From positions 1 through 34,992 of the forward strand of contig FOBR01000031.1 of assembly GCA_900109895.1 (NCBI GenBank): 34,992 bases of DNA. Direction: 5' to 3'. Positions within the stretch are counted from its first letter, which is position 1; each line of letters starts with the position of its first letter. The DNA comes from a bacterium A37T11 (GTDB lineage Bacteria > Bacteroidota > Bacteroidia > Sphingobacteriales > Sphingobacteriaceae). This document shows, piece after piece, positions 16,107 to 22,910 of the stretch. Both the position numbers and the translations under genes were made by a program. The notes under the pieces were generated by a model that did no database searches, was not told the origin of the DNA, and worked only from the letters and a program-made list of their open reading frames with translations.

Positions 16107-16734
16107 GGTGTTTTTAGTGGATGACCACGAAATATTTCGTAACGGCTTGAAACAACTGATCAGCAGTGAAGCGGACATGGAGGTGGTCGGGGAAGCTGTA
16201 AGTGGGGAAGATGCCCTGCAAAAGTTGGCTATGCTACACCCTGATGTGGTCATTATGGATATCCGGATGCCTGGCTTAAATGGCGTGGAAACCAGTAAAA
16301 TTTTATTAAAACAACAGCCTGATTTAAGCATTTTATTTTTCAGCCTGTTTAATGACCCCAATTACGTGGCTTCGGCCCTTGAACTCGGGGCCAGCGGATA
16401 CATCCTGAAAGATACCAGCAATAAGATATTTCTGAACGCTATCCGCGCCGTACATAATGGCCAGTATTATTTTATTGGGGAGGTAAGCGATGTTTTGGTG
16501 AGAACGTATCACGCCGCTAAAAAACAAATTACCCTTCCGGCTAGCACTACCGACGTTTCTTTATCCAAACGCGAAAAAGAAATTGTACAGCTCGTTTCGG
16601 ATGGGATGGCCAATAAAGAAATAGCCCTGAAATTGGAGCTCAGCATCCGTACAATAGAAGCCCATCGTTTTAACATTATGCGAAAATATAAGGTTAACAC
16701 CATGGACGATGTCATCAACAAGCTGGAACATTAA
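16093..16734 (+). CDS. NarL/FixJ-family response regulator
   Basis: The 213 residues comprise a receiver domain with the acidic pocket VDDHE, the phosphoacceptor D56 in VVIMDIRMPG, and the conserved Lys in GYILKDT. A LuxR-type helix-turn-helix follows (LSKREKEIVQLVSDGMANKE then IRTIEAHRFNIMRKY). It is the transcriptional output of the kinase upstream, with which it overlaps by 14 bases. It ends 12 bases before the convergent rsmG gene. Target promoters are not evident; the upstream region of the binding-protein gene is a candidate for autoregulation. Confidence 0.93.
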   Translation: MNMIKVFLVDDHEIFRNGLKQLISSEADMEVVGEAVSGEDALQKLAMLHPDVVIMDIRMPGLNGVETSKILLKQQPDLSILFFSLFNDPNYVASALELGASGYILKDTSNKIFLNAIRAVHNGQYYFIGEVSDVLVRTYHAAKKQITLPASTTDVSLSKREKEIVQLVSDGMANKEIALKLELSIRTIEAHRFNIMRKYKVNTMDDVINKLEH

Positions 16735-16746
16735 GCTTCCCCTTAA

Positions 16747-17382
16747 TTAACAAGGTATATAAACGATGTATTTTGTTTCAAAAAACGGCTTCGGAAAATA
16801 AGTACTTATAGGGTATAACTCGGCTTTAAGTTTGGATTCTTTAAGCTCATCCTGCAAATCGCCTCCTTTTAAATACAAAATTCCATTGGGAATAGCATTT
16901 ACAGCGGTCTCCTTAAATTTATGCTGAACCCACGGGTAGAAATCAACCAGCCTGGTCACGGCTCTGGAAACCACAAAATCATATTTTTCATCCAGCTTCT
17001 CGGCGCGGATATGGTCGGCTTCTACATTTTGCAAACCCAGCGCAGAAGCTACTTCCCGCACTACTTTGATCTTTTTACCAATAGAATCAACCAAGTGAAA
17101 AGAAACATCCGGAAACAAAATTGCGAGCGGAATCCCCGGAAAACCACCGCCCGTACCCACATCCAGTATCTGTGTTCCGGCTTTAAACCTGATAAACTTA
17201 GCGATACCCAGTGAATGCAATACATGCTTTTCGTAAAGACTGTCAATATCCTTGCGGGAGATCACGTTGATCTGCTCATTCCAATAACGGTAAAGCCCGT
17301 CGAGTGCGGCAAATTGTTCTTTTTGCTTTTCGCTAAGCTGCGGAAAGTACGTATGAAGGTCTGCTGAAAGGTTTATTTCCAC
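16747..17382 (-). CDS. rsmG: 16S rRNA (guanine527-N7)-methyltransferase RsmG
   Basis: A 211-residue methyltransferase from a GTG at 17382, which overlaps the end of the glycosyltransferase gene by 10 bases. The longest frame (from 17463) only reads through that gene. The SAM-binding motif ILDVGTGGGFPGIPLAILFP is intact, followed by LVDSIGKK and the VVSRAVTRL stretch with the conserved Arg. RsmG places m7G527 in the 530 loop of 16S rRNA; loss gives low-level streptomycin resistance in other bacteria. GTG start and overlap suggest translational coupling. Confidence 0.93.
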   Translation of the reverse strand: MEINLSADLHTYFPQLSEKQKEQFAALDGLYRYWNEQINVISRKDIDSLYEKHVLHSLGIAKFIRFKAGTQILDVGTGGGFPGIPLAILFPDVSFHLVDSIGKKIKVVREVASALGLQNVEADHIRAEKLDEKYDFVVSRAVTRLVDFYPWVQHKFKETAVNAIPNGILYLKGGDLQDELKESKLKAELYPISTYFPKPFFETKYIVYIPC

Positions 17383-18509
17383 CGTATATCTTTTTTGAAC
17401 CTTCCCAGAACCCCGTTTAGGCTTGTGTAAAAATAATAAACTACATCCAGCAATGGCAGCCACCAGATGAGGTCAGGAACCTGCAACTTTTTCATACATC
17501 GGAAGTAAATAAATCCCTGAATAAAAAACCGGACAAACCAAACGCCCAATGTATATGGCCAATATGGCGGATAAACGATCGCTAGGAATATGACCAATAA
17601 ATAAAATAGCAGGGCACTCACCACTTGGCTGCTCAGCATTAACTGGTGCCTTTTGCGGTATGCACGCGAGGCACCTGCATGCCGGGTCTTTTGCTGAAAA
17701 TAAGCCCCAAAGCTTGTTTTTGGATAACTCCAGACCTGTGCATCCGGGTGGATGCGGATCGTTGTATTGGTGCGATTGGCATTTTGGTTGACAAATAAGT
17801 CGTCATCTCCTGAGGGGATGTGCATGTGTGAGGCAAATCCTTTCCCTTTAAAAAATAGTTCTTTGGTATAGGCCAGGTTACGCCCTACCCCCATATAGGG
17901 GTCGCCACCGAGCGCATAGGAAAGATAGCTGATCGCGGTATGGAAGGTTTCAAATCGGACCAGGGCATTAAGAAAGCCCGGAAGCTTTTGGTAAGGCGAA
18001 TAGCCCAAAACGATGTCTTGGCCTGCTATAAAACCAGTAGCCATGTGCCGCAGCCATTGGCTTGATTGAGGTTCACAGTCGGCATCAGTCAATACCAGAT
18101 GCTCGTATTTGGCCCCTTTTATGCCAAGGGTAAGTGCAAACTTTTTTCCATGTTTTAAACGAACATGTTCAGCAATATCAACTACCTTGAGGTGTTTATA
18201 GTTTTCAACCAAATCTTTTAACATCCACTTGGTTTCATCCTCCGAATAGTCGTTCACCAGCACTACCTCAAATTTTGGATAATCTTGTTCAAGGATCGCG
18301 GGCAAGTGTTTGCGTATATTTTCCTCCTCATTGCGGGCACATATAATGACCGAAACCGGCGGGTAATTGCCGCCCTCTTCAAGCTCGGTAACCTTATATC
18401 GCCAAAGACGGCTATATACTGCTAACAGGTAATAGAGCTGGATAACAAAGGTAATTCCCAGCAATGCCAGTAATATATAAGGCAGGTATTCGTATATCAA
18501 TGCGCTCAC
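17373..18509 (-). CDS. Membrane glycosyltransferase family 2
   Basis: A 378-residue protein with an N-terminal membrane helix (about 8-30), a GT-A fold GT2 domain and two or three C-terminal hydrophobic helices (about 290-350). Motifs are SVIICARNEEENIRKHL, VVLVNDYSEDET, the DxD-like VLTDADCEP, GDDDLF and the acceptor-side QKTRHAGASRAYR (a QxxRW-like site). The layout resembles processive or lipid-linked sugar transferases. The substrate is unknown. It is divergent from tgt and translationally coupled to rsmG, an arrangement with no obvious functional link. Confidence 0.85.
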   Translation of the reverse strand: MSALIYEYLPYILLALLGITFVIQLYYLLAVYSRLWRYKVTELEEGGNYPPVSVIICARNEEENIRKHLPAILEQDYPKFEVVLVNDYSEDETKWMLKDLVENYKHLKVVDIAEHVRLKHGKKFALTLGIKGAKYEHLVLTDADCEPQSSQWLRHMATGFIAGQDIVLGYSPYQKLPGFLNALVRFETFHTAISYLSYALGGDPYMGVGRNLAYTKELFFKGKGFASHMHIPSGDDDLFVNQNANRTNTTIRIHPDAQVWSYPKTSFGAYFQQKTRHAGASRAYRKRHQLMLSSQVVSALLFYLLVIFLAIVYPPYWPYTLGVWFVRFFIQGFIYFRCMKKLQVPDLIWWLPLLDVVYYFYTSLNGVLGRFKKDIRWK

Positions 18510-18539
18510 TTTTTACAGAAATTTGTCTCAAATATAGCT

Positions 18540-18547
18540 TACTTTTG
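18540..18547 (+). promoter_or_regulatory. -7 box of the tgt operon
   Basis: TACTTTTG matches TAnnTTTG and ends 36 bases before the tgt ATG. A TTTG at 18522-18525 is only 14 bases upstream, short for a -33 element. Confidence 0.45.
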
Positions 18548-18583
18548 CGCATTCATCATAACAAGATAGCAGAAACAGGACAA

Positions 18584-19714
18584 ATGAAGTTTACGTTACA
18601 GGCAAAAGACCGCATGAGCAACGCCCGCGCAGGAATGATGGAAACTGCACATGGCGTGATAAAAACGCCTATATTTATGCCAGTAGGAACGGCTGGTACG
18701 GTCAAAGCCGTGCACCAGCACGAACTGAAAGAGGCGGTTAAAGCCCAGATTATTTTGGGCAATACCTATCATTTGTATCTGCGGCCCGGCCTGGACGTAT
18801 TAAAAAATGCCGGAGGACTGCATCGTTTTATAAGTTGGGATCGTCCTTTATTAACAGATAGTGGCGGCTACCAGGTGTATTCGCTTAGCGAAGTGCGTAA
18901 AATAAAAGAAGAGGGGGTCACGTTCCGTTCGCATATTGACGGCTCAAAGCATTTATTTACCCCAGAAAACGTGATGGACATTCAACGGGTAATTGGTGCT
19001 GACATCATAATGGCTTTTGATGAATGCACTCCTTATCCTTGCGAATATGAATATGCCCGGAAGTCATTAGACATGACGCACCGCTGGTTAAAAAGGTGCT
19101 GCGGGCGGTTTGACGCCACCGAGGGAATATATGGCTATGATCAGGCTCTTTTCCCTATTGTGCAGGGCTCGGTTTATCCGGATCTGCGGAAACGTTCGGC
19201 AGAGACTATTGCTGCTTTTGGGCGAGAGGGGAATGCCATTGGCGGTCTTTCGGTGGGCGAACCTGCAGAAGAAATGTATGCCATGACCGAATTGGTATGC
19301 GGCATTTTGCCCGCAGAAAAGCCCCGTTATCTCATGGGTGTTGGTACACCCATCAACCTGCTTGAAAATATTGCGCTGGGTATTGACATGTTTGACTGCG
19401 TTATGCCAACCCGAAATGCCCGAAATGGTATGCTGTTTACCCGGGAAGGGATTATTAACATAAAAAATAAAAAATGGGAGGCCGATTTTTCACCCATAGA
19501 CGAAACTAGCGATCTGGCCACAGACCAGTTTTATAGCAAGGCTTACCTGCGCCACCTTATCCACTCGAAGGAAATATTGGGGGCACAAATTGCCACGTTG
19601 CATAACCTGCATTTTTATTTGTGGCTGGTGGGCGAGGCCCGGGAGAAGATATTGGATGGTACTTTTTATGCGTGGAAAAAAGAGATGGTCAAAAAACTAG
19701 GTCAGAAAATTTGA
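18584..19714 (+). CDS. tgt: Queuine tRNA-ribosyltransferase (Tgt)
   Basis: This 376-residue enzyme exchanges guanine-34 for a queuosine precursor in GUN-anticodon tRNAs. Present are MPVGTAGTVKAVH, ILGNTYHLYLRPG, LLTDSGGYQVYS (with the catalytic acid) and the nucleophile D271 in GIDMFDCVMPTRNARNG. In the zinc site region the usual CxCxxC is replaced: S309, L311 and D314 stand where cysteines would be, although HNLHFY is kept. Other Bacteroidota Tgt proteins appear to share this loss, so the enzyme is probably active. The ATG at 18584 is used because the longer frame overlaps the divergent promoter. It is followed with no gap by the lptF/G-like gene. Confidence 0.94.
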   Translation: MKFTLQAKDRMSNARAGMMETAHGVIKTPIFMPVGTAGTVKAVHQHELKEAVKAQIILGNTYHLYLRPGLDVLKNAGGLHRFISWDRPLLTDSGGYQVYSLSEVRKIKEEGVTFRSHIDGSKHLFTPENVMDIQRVIGADIIMAFDECTPYPCEYEYARKSLDMTHRWLKRCCGRFDATEGIYGYDQALFPIVQGSVYPDLRKRSAETIAAFGREGNAIGGLSVGEPAEEMYAMTELVCGILPAEKPRYLMGVGTPINLLENIALGIDMFDCVMPTRNARNGMLFTREGIINIKNKKWEADFSPIDETSDLATDQFYSKAYLRHLIHSKEILGAQIATLHNLHFYLWLVGEAREKILDGTFYAWKKEMVKKLGQKI

Positions 19715-20791
19715 ATGGGAATCATCGATAAATATATTATTAAAAAATACCTGGGCACGTTTTTATTCACCATGGCCATTTTTACGGTGGTGATGGTGAT
19801 CTTTGATGTGTCTGAACACCTCGATGATTTTCTAAAGCATAAAGCGCCGTTTTATAAAATTGTATTTGAATATTACGCCGGGTTTGTCCCTTTTTACCTC
19901 AACTTTCTCTCACCCCTGATCAATTTTATAGCGGTGATCTTTTTTACCGCCAAGATGGCCGACCTGACCGAAATCGTGCCCATATTGAGCGGAGGCATGA
20001 GTTTTAACCGTTTCCTCCGGCCTTATTTTATTGCAGCTGGTATTGTTTTCATCATAACCTTTGCCTTTAATATTTACATTATACCGCGCACTAACAAGAT
20101 GAAGAATGATTTTGAAAATGTCTATGTGAGCCCGCCGGACAATACCAATAAAAGCTCTACCCATATGCAAATTGACAAAAATACCTATGTATATATTGAT
20201 AATTTTGACAACAGTCGAAAGATAGGTTATAATTTTGTATTGGAAGTGTATAATAAGGATACCCTTAAACAGCGGCTTGTTGCCGACCGCATTACTTGGG
20301 ACTCGGTAAAGAACAAATGGAAAATAGATAATTATTCCATCCGCGACATCAATGGCCTTAACGAAACCATGAGCAAAGGTAACCAAAAGGATACAACTCT
20401 TGATATGGATCCGAAAGATTTTGAGGTGTACGACAACCTGTTTATAGCGATGAATATGTCAGAATTGAACAAGCGCATTGATAAAGAAAAGATCAGGGGA
20501 ACAGGTCTTCTGGATACCATGCTTCTTGAAAAATACAAGCGTTTTATTTACCCACTTTCGTCTTTTGTACTTACCCTGATGGGCGTATCATTGTCTTCAA
20601 AGAAAGTACGTGGAGGCATCGGACTAAGCCTGGGCATTGGCATTGGCCTTAGTTTTACTTATATCCTGTTTATTCAGTTTTCTACGATGTTTTCGATCAA
20701 AGGAGGGCTTCCTCCCATTATCGCTGTTTTTATACCCAACATTTTGTTCGGGCTTCTTGCCTTGTACCTTATGGTTAAGGCGCCCAAATAG
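19715..20791 (+). CDS. LptF/LptG family permease (lipopolysaccharide export)
   Basis: A 358-residue YjgP/YjgQ-family protein: three hydrophobic helices at the start (about 10-32, 55-80 and 100-125), a periplasmic domain of about 150 residues, and three helices at the end. In the LPS transport system, LptF and LptG form the membrane part of LptB2FG, which extracts LPS from the inner membrane toward LptC/A. The start FTMAIFTVVMVIFD and the end GIGLGL-like helices followed by NILFGLLALYL fit the family. Its start codon directly follows the tgt stop. Which of LptF or LptG it is cannot be decided. Confidence 0.88.
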   Translation: MGIIDKYIIKKYLGTFLFTMAIFTVVMVIFDVSEHLDDFLKHKAPFYKIVFEYYAGFVPFYLNFLSPLINFIAVIFFTAKMADLTEIVPILSGGMSFNRFLRPYFIAAGIVFIITFAFNIYIIPRTNKMKNDFENVYVSPPDNTNKSSTHMQIDKNTYVYIDNFDNSRKIGYNFVLEVYNKDTLKQRLVADRITWDSVKNKWKIDNYSIRDINGLNETMSKGNQKDTTLDMDPKDFEVYDNLFIAMNMSELNKRIDKEKIRGTGLLDTMLLEKYKRFIYPLSSFVLTLMGVSLSSKKVRGGIGLSLGIGIGLSFTYILFIQFSTMFSIKGGLPPIIAVFIPNILFGLLALYLMVKAPK

Positions 20792-20794
20792 TCC

Positions 20795-21703
20795 ATGGCT
20801 GGCTTTACCCCCAACAAAAACATGCTCTTGTTGCACCTAACGGTGCTGGTATGGGGCTTTACTGGTATTCTGGGCGCTCTTATATCCATATCGGCCATGC
20901 ATCTGGTATGGTACCGGGTACTGATTGCCGCCCTATCCCTGTTTTTATATTTTCAAATAAGTGGACGCGATTTACGAGTCAATAAATCCGATCTTTTTCG
21001 ATTTTTAATGACCGGAGGGCTGGTGGGGTTGCATTGGTTTTTGTTCTTTCAGTCCATTAAGGTAGCTACCGTATCGGTTACCTTGGTCTGCATGTCATCG
21101 ATCACGCTGTTCACTTCAGTGCTGGAACCACTGTTTTATCGCCGGAAGATAGATTCCGCAGATGTTATCACCGGTATTTTTATCATTGCCGGCATTTACC
21201 TGATCTTTACGTTTGAAACGCAGTATGTGCTTGGTATTGTTCTTGGCCTGCTATGCGCCATCTGTGCCAGTATCTTTTCCATCATCAATTCAAAACTCGT
21301 TAAATCTACACAGGCAACCGTTATTAGCTTTTATGAAATGGTGGGAGCCTGGGGGTGGATTAGTTTGTATATGCTGGTAAGCGGTGGCTTCAATGCCGGC
21401 ATGAAATTGAATCAGGCCGACCTGATCTACCTACTCTTGCTGGGCACCATTTGCACTTCGGTAGCATACGCGGCAGGTATTCTGGTCATGAAAAAATTGA
21501 GTGCTTTTACAGTGGCACTAGTCACCAATCTGGAGCCTGTTTATGGCATCCTTCTGGCCTTAATCATCTTTAATAAATCTGAGAAAATGAGTAGTGGTTT
21601 TTACCTCGGCGCACTCATTGTTTTAGCCGCCGTGTTTGGATATCCATTCATCAAAAGTGGCTTAAAAAATCGCTCTAAAATACAGCCATCGAAAATAAGC
21701 TAA
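20795..21703 (+). CDS. EamA/DMT-family transporter
   Basis: A 302-residue protein with about ten hydrophobic helices in two EamA repeats (RhaT-like drug/metabolite transporter superfamily). Examples are LLHLTVLVWGFTGILGALIS near the start and VTNLEPVYGILLALIIF in the second half. The pattern TVSVTLVCMSSITLFTSVLEPL is typical of the first repeat end. It starts 3 bases after the lptF/G-like stop, so it is probably in the tgt operon. Substrate unknown. Confidence 0.87.
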   Translation: MAGFTPNKNMLLLHLTVLVWGFTGILGALISISAMHLVWYRVLIAALSLFLYFQISGRDLRVNKSDLFRFLMTGGLVGLHWFLFFQSIKVATVSVTLVCMSSITLFTSVLEPLFYRRKIDSADVITGIFIIAGIYLIFTFETQYVLGIVLGLLCAICASIFSIINSKLVKSTQATVISFYEMVGAWGWISLYMLVSGGFNAGMKLNQADLIYLLLLGTICTSVAYAAGILVMKKLSAFTVALVTNLEPVYGILLALIIFNKSEKMSSGFYLGALIVLAAVFGYPFIKSGLKNRSKIQPSKIS

Positions 21704-21769
21704 CTATCGAACCCGATAAGGAACTTTTAGCTCAAAACCAACCTCTCCCTTCTTTCCTTTAAAATAAAA

Positions 21770-21790
21770 GTCTTAGATCGCCTTATTTTA
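21770..21790. terminator. Weak AT-rich hairpin after the tgt operon
   Basis: TAAAATAA pairs with TTATTTTA eight bases each side, 67 bases after the EamA stop. GC content is low, so stability is doubtful. Confidence 0.25.
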
Positions 21791-22019
21791 GTTCTTTCTC
21801 CGGGTAAGCTTTAGAATATTAGATCAAAATCGCGCATACGGCCTAAGAAAATTGTAACAATTATTAAAATAAATGGATCGAATAACGCTTTTCAAAATGG
21901 ATACTTAGTGTAGTTTTAAAGTAGAAAATTCTCATTAATTTCTGCAGACCATCTTAAGGTAAGTATAAATGTCCAATGCCACATTTATCAAATTAAAAAA
22001 GTATGGGGTAAACTGAATT

Positions 22020-22640
22020 ATATGAACGCTAAATACCTGCTTAAAAAATATGATTTTGTTATTTTCCCTGGATCCAAAACATTCTCCAAATTTTGAATCC
22101 AAGGATGCCTTCAGCCATAAAGAGGTTCAAAATTTTTAGCAAAAATTTACTGTGGAAATGGATCCCCTCACACATCCTGTAGTTGAAAATAAAAATCATA
22201 TTATCCGGTATGCCTGCGATGAAAAATACTTACTGATCCCGCCTCTTACCAAATGAATACTTACTGATCCCAACACCTATCTGAAGCTTCTATCCTTTAT
22301 TTTAAAAAGGTCTATTTTGAGCATGTTGTGATTGATGAATTAGATCTTCTTATAAGTATTGGCTCCCTGAACATAACACATAATTTAGAGAGTCATTTAA
22401 GTAACATCCATTTCTTAGGATTTAGCATTTTTATAAATATGCCAATTTGACACAACTAAATTTCTACGAGTAACTAATAACCCCGACCTATTACGGATGA
22501 TCAAAATTCTTGAAATTGCCCCACCATGGAGATCCGGTCTAACCCTAAATCCAGATGGTGAAGGCTATTGTGTTTAGTTTATATACGACGCTACATTTCT
22601 CCTATTTGTCAGGGTAGGGAAGACTTCAAACTACTAGGCA
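22020..22640 (+). pseudogene. Decayed gene of unknown family
   Basis: The 1.2-kb gap 21704-22910 is AT-rich and has no intact gene. Within it, protein-like stretches appear in turn in different plus frames. The first is LDPKHSPNFESKDAFSHKEV, then a stop and FTVEMDPLTHPVVENKNHII to PPLTK. Next comes YFKKVYFEHVVIDELDLLIS to FINM near 22440. After a frameshift there is KFLRVTNNPDLLRMIKILEI to GEGYCV, then a stop and FIYDATFLLFVRVGKTSNY. Together they suggest one gene of about 200 codons with two stops and at least two frameshifts. A 16-base repeat (22225-22240 and 22256-22271) with 31-base period may mark one slippage event. I do not recognise the family; 22641-22910 holds nothing I can identify. 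Confidence 0.42.
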
Positions 22641-22910
22641 AAAAATATTTTTGAGAAAATTTAATAAAGAGGTTCTGAAGATAGTGTACATTAGTTGCAC
22701 AAATTACTCAAATCAAAAAAAGTTCATTGCATGATAAAGATAAGCGGTTATTTACATTTTTTTAAGTGCTAAAAGTTATTTTTTTCAAATTTAGTTAAAT
22801 ATATAGTTTGTTATGTATCAGTATAAAAACATATACACCTAAATAATAAAATTAAATAACCAATGCACATGAACACTCAAATTAGCTAACTAAATTAGTA
22901 TAGGCATTAA

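Noticed and set aside
16735-16760. Short TTAAG/CTTAA dyad between the regulator and rsmG as a terminator
   Set aside because: Too short and AT-rich, with no T tract on either strand.
19910-20386. 158-residue minus-strand frame opposite the LptF/G-like gene
   Set aside because: Antisense shadow; it has no start context and no recognisable domain.
22225-22271. Two 16-base repeats 31 bases apart as a possible CRISPR
   Set aside because: Only two units, no regular spacer pattern and no cas genes; better explained as a local duplication in a decayed gene.
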